18,560 bases of DNA from Oscillospiraceae bacterium (GCA_017458025.1 JAFTGG010000193.1:1-18560), one strand, 5' to 3'; shown: positions 6,478 to 16,218, counted from the stretch's first letter. Made by a program: numbers and translations. The notes: a model not told the origin generated them from the letters alone.

Positions 6478-7091
6478 CAAAATCTCTGATAAACTTCCTC
6501 GTAGACCTTCTCGGCGATGGGCCGATACTTCGCCATGCCCGCGTCGATGTGGGCGTTGATGTTTTCCGCATAGGCGCGGTCCTTCATCAGCTTGGTGTTG
6601 ACCTTGACGTTCACCGCCGCGCCGTACATGGCGCTCCAACAGAACACCACGCCCGTCGCCGCGTCGGAGATGACCAGCTTGCTGCCCTTCTCCGCGAACT
6701 CCTTTTGCAGCTCGATCGCCTCGCAAGAGAGATCGAATATCTCAAGCGGAGCCGCCGCCGCGTCGCGCAGGCACTTCTCCATGATCTCATCGCGCGTCGG
6801 ATCGTCCTTCGGGATCCCGTACGCTTTAGAAAGCGGCTCGAACGCGACCGCGTCCTTTTCGATGCACGCAAGCAGCTTTTTTCGCAGCTCCTGCGCGCGC
6901 GCCATCAACGCTTTGATCTCGTCCTCCACGTCGGCGTACTTCTTTTTCCCGACGGTCAGCTCGCCGACCATGTCTCCCAGCGCCGCGCCGATCGCGCCGA
7001 CGAGCGCGCTTGCTCCGCCGCCGCCCGGCACGGGCGCGGGCGAGGCAAGCTGCTCGGTAAAACCGGCGATGCTGCTATTTAGCAGTTCCAT
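6474..7091 (-). CDS. fchA: Formimidoyltetrahydrofolate cyclodeaminase
   Basis: 205 residues, a stand-alone cyclodeaminase of the usual size, cytoplasmic. It converts 5-formimino-THF to 5,10-methenyl-THF and ammonia. Motifs: FTEQLASPAPVPGGGGASAL at residues 11-30, the ALVGAIGAALGDMVGELTVGKKKY stretch, and the helical C-terminal half with DAATGVVFCWSAMYGAAVNVKVN. ATG at 7091 is preceded by TAAGGAGA, whose TAA is the fhs stop; ten bases separate the genes, so they form one operon. The reaction takes the formimino group released in histidine (or purine) breakdown, linking this pair to the hut genes upstream. No formiminotransferase domain is fused, unlike animal FTCD. Confidence 0.93.
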   Translation of the reverse strand: MELLNSSIAGFTEQLASPAPVPGGGGASALVGAIGAALGDMVGELTVGKKKYADVEDEIKALMARAQELRKKLLACIEKDAVAFEPLSKAYGIPKDDPTRDEIMEKCLRDAAAAPLEIFDLSCEAIELQKEFAEKGSKLVISDAATGVVFCWSAMYGAAVNVKVNTKLMKDRAYAENINAHIDAGMAKYRPIAEKVYEEVYQRFC

Positions 7092-7101
7092 GCTGTTCTC
7101 C

Positions 7102-8778
7102 TTAGAACAGGCCGCTGATGACGCCGTTTTCGTCCACGTCGATCTTCTCGGCGGACGGGACCTTCGGCAGGCCCGGCATCGTCATGATGTCGCCGGTCAG
7201 CGCAACGATGAAGCCCGCGCCGGCGCAGACCTTGAGGTTGCGCACCGTGACCTTGAAGCCCTTCGGCGCGCCGAGGAGCGCCGCGTTGTCGGAGAAGCTG
7301 TACTGCGTCTTCGCCATGCAAATCGGCATCTTGTCGAAACCGAGGTCGGTGATCTGCTTGAGCTGCTTCTTGGCGTTCGCGTCGAGCGCCACGCCGTCCG
7401 CGTGATACACGCGCTTGCAGATGGCGTCGAGCTTCTCCTCGATGGAGGCGTTCACGTCATAGACGAAGCTGAAGTTGTTCGGCTGCTCGCAGAGACGGAC
7501 GACCTCCTCGGCAAGCGCCTTGCCGCCCTCGCCGCCCTTCGCCCAGACCTCGCTGAGCGCGACGTTGACGCCGAGTTCCTTGCACTTCGCCTCGACCATA
7601 TCGAGCTCCGCCTTGGTGTCGGTCGGGAACGCGTTGATAGCGACCACGCAGGGCACGCCGTAGACGTTCTTGACGTTCTCCACATGCTGAAGCAGATTCG
7701 GCAGGCCCTTTTCAAGCGCTTCGAGGTTCTCGTTGTTGAGGTCCGGCTTCGCCACGCCGCCGTGATACTTGAGCGCGCGGACCGTCGCGACGATGACCAC
7801 CGCGGAGGGCTGGAGGCCCGCCATGCGGCACTTGATGTCGATGAACTTCTCCGCGCCGAGATCGGCGGCGAAGCCCGCCTCGGTGACGGCGTAATCGCCG
7901 AGCTTGAGCGCCATGCGCGTCGCCATCACGCTGTTGCAGCCGTGGGCGATGTTCGCGAACGGGCCGCCGTGAATGAACGCGGGCGTGCCTTCGAGGGTCT
8001 GAACGAGGTTGGGCTTGATGGCGTCCTTGAGCAGCGCCGCCATTGCGCCCTCCGCCTTGAGGTCGTGCGCCGTGACGGGCGCGCCGGCGTAGGTATAGCC
8101 GACGATCATGCGGCCGAGGCGCTCCTTGAGGTCGGTGATGCCAGAGCTCAGGCACAGCACCGCCATGACCTCGCTCGCAACGGTGATCTCGAAGCCGTCC
8201 TCGCGGGGCACGCCCTGCATGCGGCCGCCGAGACCGTCGACGATGTGGCGCAGTTGGCGGTCGTTCATGTCGACCGCGCGCTTCCATGTGATCTGCTTCG
8301 GATCGATACCGAGCGCATTGCCCTGCTGAATATGGTTATCGAGCATAGCGGCGAGCAAGTTGTTCGCCGCGCCGATGGCGTGGAAGTCGCCGGTGAAGTG
8401 GAGGTTGATGTCCTCCATCGGCACGACCTGCGCGTAGCCGCCGCCCGCGGCGCCGCCCTTGACGCCGAACACGGGGCCGAGGGAGGGTTCTCTCAGGGCG
8501 ACGAACGCGTTCTTGCCGAGCTTGCGCAGGCCGTCGGTCAGGCCGACGCTGGTGGTGGTCTTGCCCTCGCCCGCGGGCGTCGGGGTGATGGCGGTGACGA
8601 GGATCAGCTTGCCGTCCGGCTTGCTCGCCAAATCGGTGAGCAGCTTGTAGTCGACCTTCGCCTTGTAGTTGCCGTACTGCTCAAGGTACTTCTCATCAAT
8701 GCCCGCCTTGGCGGCGATTGCCGTAATCTTCTGCTTTTCGCACTCCTGCGCGATCTCGATGTCGCTCTTGAAGCCCAT
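7102..8778 (-). CDS. fhs: Formate-tetrahydrofolate ligase
   Basis: 558 residues, the normal length. This cytoplasmic enzyme joins formate and THF using ATP, or runs in reverse to make ATP from 10-formyl-THF. The ATP loop [16 protein letters not shown] lies at about 65-80, with [25 protein letters not shown] and [17 protein letters not shown] later, all typical. ATG at 8778 follows AGGAGG at eight bases. The first gene of the fhs-fchA operon has its own promoter (8832-8860) with a palindrome in the spacer. In fermenting Clostridia this enzyme recovers energy from formimino and methenyl units, which fits the neighbouring histidine pathway. Confidence 0.97.
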   Translation of the reverse strand: MGFKSDIEIAQECEKQKITAIAAKAGIDEKYLEQYGNYKAKVDYKLLTDLASKPDGKLILVTAITPTPAGEGKTTTSVGLTDGLRKLGKNAFVALREPSLGPVFGVKGGAAGGGYAQVVPMEDINLHFTGDFHAIGAANNLLAAMLDNHIQQGNALGIDPKQITWKRAVDMNDRQLRHIVDGLGGRMQGVPREDGFEITVASEVMAVLCLSSGITDLKERLGRMIVGYTYAGAPVTAHDLKAEGAMAALLKDAIKPNLVQTLEGTPAFIHGGPFANIAHGCNSVMATRMALKLGDYAVTEAGFAADLGAEKFIDIKCRMAGLQPSAVVIVATVRALKYHGGVAKPDLNNENLEALEKGLPNLLQHVENVKNVYGVPCVVAINAFPTDTKAELDMVEAKCKELGVNVALSEVWAKGGEGGKALAEEVVRLCEQPNNFSFVYDVNASIEEKLDAICKRVYHADGVALDANAKKQLKQITDLGFDKMPICMAKTQYSFSDNAALLGAPKGFKVTVRNLKVCAGAGFIVALTGDIMTMPGLPKVPSAEKIDVDENGVISGLF

Positions 8779-8831
8779 AGGTCATTCCTCCTGTTTTTGA
8801 TCTGTTAAGGTTGGTTTGTTTCGTTGACTGT

Positions 8832-8860
8832 ATTCTAGCTACGCGCGTAGATTTTGTAAA
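8832..8860 (-). promoter_or_regulatory. fhs-fchA promoter with a palindrome in its spacer
   Basis: On the minus strand: TTTACA (8860-8855), 17 bases, TAGAAT (8837-8832). The spacer holds a perfect 12-bp palindrome, CTACGCGCGTAG (8839-8850). A protein bound there would lie between the promoter boxes and block polymerase. Confidence 0.65.
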
Positions 8861-8933
8861 TGACTTTCTTTTTTCAATTTTCGCCCCCCGCTTTTTTTCC
8901 AAAAGCAAAACGCCTATTCACTTAAAATTTTAA

Positions 8934-8958
8934 AGCCGCAGGAAAAAATCCTGCGGCT
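8934..8958 (-). terminator. Terminator after the Lrp-type regulator gene
   Basis: AGCCGCAGGA and TCCTGCGGCT form a perfect 10-bp stem with a five-base loop, 12 bases past the stop codon at 8971. On the minus strand a TTTAAAATTTT tract follows. It separates the hutU-hutI-lrp unit from the fhs operon. Confidence 0.8.
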
Positions 8959-8970
8959 GCAGGCTTTTTC

Positions 8971-9405
8971 CTACAGGAGCGGCAGCTCCTTGGCGCTGAA
9001 ATACGTCTTGAGCTCCACGGAGGTGCGGGAGTCGCCATAGGTCTTGATCTGCGTCAGCAGATTGTCGAGCGCGTTGGTGTCCTTCACCGCGAAGCGCAGC
9101 ATCGCGTTGTAGTTGCCGATGACGTGGCAATGCTCCGTAATCTCCGGCGCTCTCTCGCAAAACGCGCAGAACGCGGCGTATTTCTCCGGCTCCGGCGCAA
9201 CCATGATGAACCCCGCCATGCTGCAGTCGAGCCGCGTCCGGTCAATGCGGATACGGTACGCCTCAATGACGCCGTCCTCCTCAAGCTTACGGATACGCTC
9301 CGCAACGGCCGGCGGCGTCAGGCCCACTTCCTCGCCTATGGCGCGCAGTGTTTTTCGGCAGTCCTGCTGCAATAGATTCAAGATCCTGTAGTCGGTTCTG
9401 TCCAC
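8971..9405 (-). CDS. Lrp/AsnC family transcriptional regulator
   Basis: 144 residues from the preferred start. The N-terminal winged helix-turn-helix (about 2-55: MDRTDYRILNLLQQDCR, then IGEEVGLTPPAVAERIRKLE) is followed by the RAM ligand and oligomerisation domain (about 65-140). Lrp family members bind amino acids and control their metabolism. The start is GTG at 9405 because AAAGGTGG lies eight bases upstream and the protein then begins MDRTD as most relatives do. A GTG at 9432, overlapping the hutI stop by four bases, is the alternative (153 residues). The gene directly follows hutI in the same direction and ends in a terminator, so it is probably the last gene of the hutU-hutI transcript. 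Its ligand may be histidine or glutamate; this is inference. Confidence 0.9.
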   Translation of the reverse strand: MDRTDYRILNLLQQDCRKTLRAIGEEVGLTPPAVAERIRKLEEDGVIEAYRIRIDRTRLDCSMAGFIMVAPEPEKYAAFCAFCERAPEITEHCHVIGNYNAMLRFAVKDTNALDNLLTQIKTYGDSRTSVELKTYFSAKELPLL

Positions 9406-9428
9406 GCTGTGTACCACCTTTCCGCCGT

Positions 9429-10652
9429 TCACACGACAGCGCCTTTCTTGATGACGGTCTTGACGAGGTTGCTGCCCACGCGGTAGCGGATATAGTCGAG
9501 ATCGGGCGCGTCCCAGATCACGAGGTCGCCCTGCTTGCCCGGCTCGACCGAGCCGACCTTGTCGGCGAGGTCGATCGCGGCGGCGCCGTTGAGCGTGACC
9601 GCGGTCAGCACCTCCTCGGGCGTCAGCTTATACTTGAGACAGCCGAGATTGATGACGAACTGCATATTGAGGCACGGGCAGGAGCCGGGGTTGAAGTCCG
9701 TCGCCATCGCGACGGGAACGCCCGCCTTGACCATGTCGCGCGCGGGCGCGAACACCGCGCCGAGGTTGAAGCTCGTCGCCGGCAGCAGGCAGGCGATCAC
9801 GCCGCCCTTCGCCATGCTCTCGATACCCTCCGGCGGGCAGACGATCAAATGCTCCGCCGAGATCGCGCCGAGCTCGCCGGCGAGCCGGCTGCCGCCGATG
9901 GCCTTGATCTCGTCGGCGTGGATCTTGGGGCGCAGGCCGTACTTGAGGCCCGCTTCCAAAATACGGCGGGACTCCTCCGCGGTGAAGGTATCCGCCTCGC
10001 AGAACACGTCGCAGAATTTTGCGATGCCCTGTTCTTTGACGAGGGGCATCATCTCCTCGCAAACGAGGCGGACGTATTCCTCGCGGTTCTGCTTATATTC
10101 GGCGGGGACGAGGTGCGCGCCCATGAAGGTCGCGACGAGGTCGATGGGGTGACGCTCGTTCAGGTCGCGGATCACGCGCAGCTCCTTCAGCTCATGCTCG
10201 GTGGCAAGGCCGTAGCCGCTCTTGGCTTCGCAGGTGGTCGTACCGAAGCGCAGCATTTCGTTCAGCGCCTTCTCCGCCTTGTCCGCAAGCTCCTGCTCGG
10301 TGGCGGTGCGCGTGGCGTTGGTGGTGGATTGGATCCCGCCGCCCGCGTTCTGGATATCCAGATAGCTCGCGCCGTGCAGCTTCAAGCCCAGCTCGTTCTG
10401 CCGCCAGCCGCCGAAGATGAGATGCGTATGCGCGTCGACAAGGCCCGGGGTCACAAGGCTTCCGCCCGCGTCGATAACCTCCGCGCCCGCGGCGTCCGGC
10501 GCTCCGGCGCCGACTTTGGCGATGACGCCGTCCTCGATCAGCACCCACGCGTCCTTGAGGATCTCGATCTTTCCCTGCTCCTCGCCGCGATGCGCGGCAG
10601 CGCCCTTCGGGGTCGCGAGCATACCGATGTTTTTGATCAACACATTGCTCAT
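9429..10652 (-). CDS. hutI: Imidazolonepropionase
   Basis: 407 residues, normal length, cytoplasmic metal-dependent amidohydrolase. It hydrolyses 4-imidazolone-5-propionate to N-formimino-L-glutamate, step three of histidine degradation. Visible metal and substrate residues: DAHTH (His75, His77), FMGAH (His180), KIHADE (His245) and MATDFNPGS (Asp319). ATG at 10652 is preceded by AAAGGA at eight bases. It lies 54 bases downstream of hutU in the same direction, with a strong palindrome in the gap, and an Lrp-type gene overlaps or abuts its end. Confidence 0.97.
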   Translation of the reverse strand: MSNVLIKNIGMLATPKGAAAHRGEEQGKIEILKDAWVLIEDGVIAKVGAGAPDAAGAEVIDAGGSLVTPGLVDAHTHLIFGGWRQNELGLKLHGASYLDIQNAGGGIQSTTNATRTATEQELADKAEKALNEMLRFGTTTCEAKSGYGLATEHELKELRVIRDLNERHPIDLVATFMGAHLVPAEYKQNREEYVRLVCEEMMPLVKEQGIAKFCDVFCEADTFTAEESRRILEAGLKYGLRPKIHADEIKAIGGSRLAGELGAISAEHLIVCPPEGIESMAKGGVIACLLPATSFNLGAVFAPARDMVKAGVPVAMATDFNPGSCPCLNMQFVINLGCLKYKLTPEEVLTAVTLNGAAAIDLADKVGSVEPGKQGDLVIWDAPDLDYIRYRVGSNLVKTVIKKGAVV

Positions 10653-10666
10653 AGTAAAATCCTTTC

Positions 10667-10695
10667 AAGGGAGAGGGCATATGCCCTCTCCCCTT
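10667..10695. other. Palindrome between hutU and hutI
   Basis: A 12-bp perfect inverted repeat, GAGAGGGCAT joined directly to ATGCCCTCTC with further CC/GG and AA/TT pairing outside (one bulge). It sits 12 bases after the hutU stop and 15 bases before the hutI start. There is no T run directly after it on the minus strand, so it is more likely an RNA-stability or processing hairpin, or a partial terminator tuning hutI, than a full stop. Confidence 0.6.
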
Positions 10696-10706
10696 GGGTT
10701 GGTATT

Positions 10707-12728
<2,022 letters not shown>

Positions 12729-12800
12729 TCGATTCTCCTCACTTTCAGCAAATATTTTTGTGGGAAAACGCTAAAATTTTCGCGTTTCCTCGTTGACATC

Positions 12801-12828
12801 TTGTATTATAACGCAAATATGCTATAAT
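12801..12828 (+). promoter_or_regulatory. Promoter of the LysR-type gene
   Basis: TTGTAT (12801-12806), a 16-base spacer, TATAAT (12823-12828). A stronger-looking TTGACA at 12793-12798 is too far (24 bases) to serve this -10 box. The element overlaps the hutU promoter on the other strand, and the predicted start falls inside the palindrome at 12826-12843. Confidence 0.65.
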
Positions 12829-12833
12829 GAAAA
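12805..12833 (-). promoter_or_regulatory. Promoter of hutU-hutI
   Basis: On the minus strand: TTTTCA (12833-12828), 17 bases, TATAAT (12810-12805). The -35 box is weak and overlaps the palindrome at 12826-12843, the arrangement expected of an activator-dependent promoter. The leader of about 70 bases contains a GGAAA.CGC/GCGTTTCC hairpin (about 12763-12789). Confidence 0.6.
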
Positions 12834-12843
12834 ATATTTCATT
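12826..12843. promoter_or_regulatory. Likely LysR-type regulator binding site
   Basis: AATGAAAAATATTTCATT: perfect 7-bp arms (AATGAAA/TTTCATT) around AATA, of the AT-rich dyad kind favoured by LysR-type proteins. It covers the start of the LysR gene's own transcript and the -35 box of hutU. A direct repeat, TTGATATA then TTTGATATA, follows at 12842-12858. The sequence is visible; the protein assignment is inference. Confidence 0.5.
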
Positions 12844-12884
12844 GATATATTTGATATACTTTTTTCGTATGGAAAGGACTTATT

Positions 12885-13772
12885 ATGACCATTCGGCAGC
12901 TTGAATACTTTTGCGCCGTCGTCGAGGAAAAGAGCGTGTCCGCCGCGGCGCGGAAGCTACACGTCGCGCAGCCGCCCATTTCGCGGCAGATCGGGCTTTT
13001 GGAACAGGAGCTGGGCGCGCAGCTGTTCCGCCGCGGCAACAAGGGCATGATGCTCACCGACGCGGGGCAAAGCCTCTATCAGCAGGGGCGCGCGTACATC
13101 TCGGACATCGAGCGTCTTTCCGAGCACGTCCGCTCTCTCGGCTCCGGCGTCCGCGGCGTCGTCCGCGTGGGGCTGCTGTACTCGACGGTGCCCTACGGCC
13201 TGCCCTATCTGCGCGCCTATCACGAGGCGTACCCGCAGGTCGAGCTGTATATCCGTCTCGGGTCGCCGCAGGACCTGCTTGCCGACCTGAACCGCGGCGA
13301 GCTCAACGTCCTGTTTCTCCGCGCGGGCGCCAAAGAGACCATCGGGCTGAAAGAACGTATCCTGGGCAGCGACGCGCTTCGGCTCATTGTCACCGCCGGC
13401 ACCGATCCCGCGCCCGAGCTGGACGCGGTGCCCATCGAGCGGCTGCGGGACGTGCCGATGTGCCTGCTGCGCAGCGACGATCTGTGGGGCTACACGGAAA
13501 CGCTGCTCAAGGAGTGCCAGCGCTGCGGGTTTTCGCCGAACATCGTCTGCCAATGCTACGACACGCCCATGTCCATGCAGTTGGTGCAGTCCGGCTTCGG
13601 CGTCAGCTTCTTGCCGGAGAGCATCGTGCAGACGCTTCCGCACTCCGGCATCTATGCCAAGCCCGTGCTGGGCCTGTCGGAACGCTCCTATGTCGCGCTC
13701 GCATGGAACGAAAACGACTACCACTCCGCAAGCGTCGAGGTATTCACGCGCTTTGATACTGAACTCATTTAA
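12885..13772 (+). CDS. LysR-type transcriptional regulator
   Basis: 295 residues, standard size. The N-terminal helix-turn-helix (about 1-60) reads MTIRQLEYFCAVVEEKSVSA, AARKLHVAQPPISRQIGLLE, QELGAQLFRRGNKGMMLT, a textbook LysR start. The remainder (about 90-295) is the periplasmic-binding-like effector domain (RGVVRVGLLYSTVPYGLPYL onward). ATG at 12885 follows GGAAAGGA at seven bases. It diverges from hutU-hutI with overlapping promoters and converges on the hutH-racemase unit, so it most likely senses histidine or urocanate and controls hut genes and itself. The effector is not readable from sequence. Confidence 0.95.
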   Translation: MTIRQLEYFCAVVEEKSVSAAARKLHVAQPPISRQIGLLEQELGAQLFRRGNKGMMLTDAGQSLYQQGRAYISDIERLSEHVRSLGSGVRGVVRVGLLYSTVPYGLPYLRAYHEAYPQVELYIRLGSPQDLLADLNRGELNVLFLRAGAKETIGLKERILGSDALRLIVTAGTDPAPELDAVPIERLRDVPMCLLRSDDLWGYTETLLKECQRCGFSPNIVCQCYDTPMSMQLVQSGFGVSFLPESIVQTLPHSGIYAKPVLGLSERSYVALAWNENDYHSASVEVFTRFDTELI

Positions 13773-13797
13773 GGCAATAGCGCCGATCAAAACGCGG

Positions 13798-13831
13798 CAG
13801 AGGCGGCGGTCCGTTGCGATCGCCGCCTCTG
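13798..13831. terminator. Hairpin between the converging LysR-type and racemase genes
   Basis: CAGAGGCGGCG (13798-13808) and CGCCGCCTCTG (13821-13831) form a perfect 11-bp stem. A TTTT tract follows a few bases later on the minus strand; none follows on the plus strand. It probably ends both transcripts, more convincingly that of hutH-racemase. Confidence 0.65.
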
Positions 13832-13852
13832 GCTGTCATAAATGCGCGGGCG

Positions 13853-14635
13853 TCAAATTTCAATCGTTTGGAGCTCGCCGACGCGCACCGTACCGCCGAT
13901 ATAGGCCGCGGTCACCGCACCCGCGCGGCGCGTCACCGTCGCCTCGATCAAACCGGCAGGCTGCTCGTAGGTACGGACGAACTCGCCGTCCCTGATCCCC
14001 TCGCTCTGCGCGACCGCCGCAGCGACCGTGCCGCTGCCGCAGCTACCCTCCCAGAACAGCGTACGCGCCGCGGGAACTTTTACCAGCGGCGTGATTTTGC
14101 CGCCGTTCAGGAAGATGACGCCATACGCGTCCAGATCGGGGAATTGCGCGAAGATCGACTCCGCGCGCTCCAAATACGCTTCGCTCGGCTCGGCGTCCTC
14201 CGTCACGAGATGCGCGATCCCGCCGAGGTGTACCAGCGTCCCGCGTATCCCGTTCGCGTCGATTTGCCGTACAAGCTGGGGCAAAGGCATCTCCGCCCGC
14301 GCCGTCCCTTCGTCCAGATCGGCGTCGACGCCGACGACGCGGTCGCAGCCGCTCGCTTCGACGCGCATGCGGACCGCGCCGCTCCTGCCCGATTGCCTCG
14401 CGAGAAGCGCGCCGAACGCGCGCGTCGCGTTACCGCAAAATTCTCCGCCCGCCATTTCGAGGCGGCCGTCCGCGCCCTCTTGCGGAGGGCAGACGAACCC
14501 CACCTGCTCAATACCGGCGTCCAGCCGCTTCATGAGCTGCTCCGCCAACGCGGGCCGCCCGGCGGCGTCGACGGGGTCGAGCACAAACAGCGTGATGTTG
14601 CCCGAAGGGTCCGCGCGAATAACTCTGTATCGCAT
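13853..14635 (-). CDS. Cofactor-independent amino-acid racemase, probable histidine racemase
   Basis: 260 residues with the diaminopimelate-epimerase fold. Two catalytic cysteines are in place: Cys67 in GGEFCGNATRAFG and Cys199 in WEGSCGSGTV. The motifs differ from lysine-pathway DapF (MCGNG and ACGTG) and instead resemble CntK, the histidine racemase of staphylopine synthesis: NPSGN-like DPSGNIT (9-15), EQVGF (43-47), GEFCGNAT, ASGC, FWEGSCGSGT, and EQPAG near the end. The start at 14635 lies 14 bases after the hutH stop, with a weak AGAGACAGG ribosome site, so it is in the hutH transcript. The likely role is interconverting L- and D-histidine so that D-histidine can enter degradation. The fold and cysteine pair are seen; the substrate is inferred from motifs and context. 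Another DapF-fold isomerase remains possible. Confidence 0.8.
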   Translation of the reverse strand: MRYRVIRADPSGNITLFVLDPVDAAGRPALAEQLMKRLDAGIEQVGFVCPPQEGADGRLEMAGGEFCGNATRAFGALLARQSGRSGAVRMRVEASGCDRVVGVDADLDEGTARAEMPLPQLVRQIDANGIRGTLVHLGGIAHLVTEDAEPSEAYLERAESIFAQFPDLDAYGVIFLNGGKITPLVKVPAARTLFWEGSCGSGTVAAAVAQSEGIRDGEFVRTYEQPAGLIEATVTRRAGAVTAAYIGGTVRVGELQTIEI

Positions 14636-14649
14636 ACGCCTGTCTCTGC

Positions 14650-16218
14650 TTACTCAAACGCGGGGCAGTATTTCTTCACGATCTCCAGCAGCTCGCCGGA
14701 GCGGATCATTTCCTCGCAGGCGCGGATATCCGGCCAGATCTCGCGGTCGATCTCATAGAACGCGACCTTCTCGCGGACGTGGTCATGGATCGCCTGATGC
14801 AGCGGTGTAATGCCCTGACCGTGCGTATTCACGCGGCGGCGGATATCAATCGCCTGACAGGCGACCATCAGCTCGTCGGCGAGGACGTCCTGCGTGTTCT
14901 TGATGATCATGCGGGCCTTGCGTGCCGCCGTCGTGCCCATAGAGACGACATCCTCCTGATTCGCGGAGGACGGAATGGAGTCCACGGACGCGGGATGCGC
15001 GTAGACCTTGTTCTCGCTGACCATCGACGCCGCGGCATACTGCACGATCATAAAGCCGGAGTTGACGCCCGCCTCAGTCGTCAGGAACGGCGTCAGGCCG
15101 TTCGAGAGCTGCGCGTTGACCATGCGCTCGGTACGCCGCTCGGACGCGTCCGCCAGCTCCGCGGCGGCGATGCCGAGGAAGTCGAACGGCAGCGCCATCG
15201 GCTCGCCGTGGAAGTTGCCGCTGGAGATGACCGCCTCGTCTTCGAGGAACATCAGCGGGTTGTCCGTCACGGCGTTGAGCTCGATCTCGACCTTTTCGCG
15301 CACGAAGTCGAGCGCGTCGCGGCAGGCGCCGTGCAGCTGCGGCACGCAGCGGAGCGCGTAAGCGTCCTGCACGCGGTCGCCCTGGCACTTGTCGATGATC
15401 TCCGAACCCGCGAGCAGCTCGCGCATATTGGCGGCGACGAGCATCTGGCCCTTCTGTCCGCGAACCGCGTGGACGCGCGGGTCGAACGCGGAACGCTGGG
15501 CAGTCAGGCCCTCGAAGCTGAGCGACGCGATCACGTCGCCGAGCTGCGCCGCGCAAATGGTGTCATACAGCGCCAGAGCGCCGACCGAGGTCATCGCGCA
15601 GGTGCCGTTCGTCATGCCGAGGCCCTCTTTGCTCACAAGCGTGTCGAGCGTCTTGATGCCCGCCTTGGCCATCGCCTCGGCGCCGCTCATACGCTCGCCC
15701 TGGTACCACGCCTCGCCCCTGCCAAGCATCGGCAGCGTCATATGCGCCAGCGGCGCGAGGTCGCCGGAGGAGCCCAGCGAGCCCTTCTCCGGGACGATCG
15801 GGGTCACGCCCTTGTTGAGCATCTCGACCATCATCTGGACGAGCAGCGGACGCACGCCGGACACGCCGCCGCACAGCGCGTTCGCGCGCAGCAGCAGCAT
15901 ACCGCGGGAGATCTCCGGCGCGTAGGGATCGCCGGCGGCCGTGCAGTGGCTGAGGATCAGGTTCGTGGAAAGCTGATTGGACATCTCCTTGGGGACGGCG
16001 ACCTTCTGGAACTCGCCGAAGCCCGTGGTGATGCCGTAGGCGACGCGGCCCTCCGCCGCAATCTTGTCCGCCAGCGCGCGGGACTTCTTCATCGCCTCCA
16101 GCGCGCTGTCCGCCAGCTCGACCGTCGCCCCGTAGCGCGCGACCGCGACAAAGCCCTCCAGCGTCAGGCTGTGGCCGTCCATAACGACATGTTTGATCGC
16201 GGAAGGATCCATAATCAT
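14650..16218 (-). CDS. hutH: Histidine ammonia-lyase
   Basis: 522 residues, cytoplasmic, step one of histidine degradation: L-histidine to trans-urocanate and ammonia. YGITTGFG (61-68) carries the catalytic Tyr. The electrophilic MIO cofactor normally forms from Ala-Ser-Gly; here the site reads GSLGSSGDLAPLAH, Ser-Ser-Gly at 150-152 (codons TCC TCC GGC). The remaining family signatures (NDNP-like TDNPL, ELADASERRTERMVN, SSANQEDVVSMGT) are intact, so it should be active. ATG at 16218 follows GAGG eight bases upstream; a second Met two codons later is possible. It is separate from hutU-hutI, being the first gene of a unit with the racemase, behind two promoters and a structured leader. Confidence 0.95.
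   Translation of the reverse strand: MIMDPSAIKHVVMDGHSLTLEGFVAVARYGATVELADSALEAMKKSRALADKIAAEGRVAYGITTGFGEFQKVAVPKEMSNQLSTNLILSHCTAAGDPYAPEISRGMLLLRANALCGGVSGVRPLLVQMMVEMLNKGVTPIVPEKGSLGSSGDLAPLAHMTLPMLGRGEAWYQGERMSGAEAMAKAGIKTLDTLVSKEGLGMTNGTCAMTSVGALALYDTICAAQLGDVIASLSFEGLTAQRSAFDPRVHAVRGQKGQMLVAANMRELLAGSEIIDKCQGDRVQDAYALRCVPQLHGACRDALDFVREKVEIELNAVTDNPLMFLEDEAVISSGNFHGEPMALPFDFLGIAAAELADASERRTERMVNAQLSNGLTPFLTTEAGVNSGFMIVQYAAASMVSENKVYAHPASVDSIPSSANQEDVVSMGTTAARKARMIIKNTQDVLADELMVACQAIDIRRRVNTHGQGITPLHQAIHDHVREKVAFYEIDREIWPDIRACEEMIRSGELLEIVKKYCPAFE

Noticed and set aside
6592..8808. Plus-strand open frame of 738 codons opposite fchA and fhs
   Set aside because: An antisense shadow of two unmistakable enzymes, with no recognisable domain.
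12762..12776. CcpA cre-like site in the hutU leader
   Set aside because: Three mismatches at conserved positions (both 5' bases and the late C), and the overlap with a hairpin gives a simpler reading.
13760..13772. GAACTCATTTAA at the ends of the LysR gene and of folC, resembling the GAACTCATAT repeat stem
   Set aside because: Both genes simply end in Glu-Leu-Ile-stop with the same codons; no neighbouring repeat sequence is present.
13853..14635. Calling the DapF-fold gene diaminopimelate epimerase (dapF)
   Set aside because: The cysteine motifs are GEFCGNAT and SCGSGT rather than MCGNG and ACGTG, and no lysine or cell-wall genes are near; CntK-like motifs and hutH linkage fit better.
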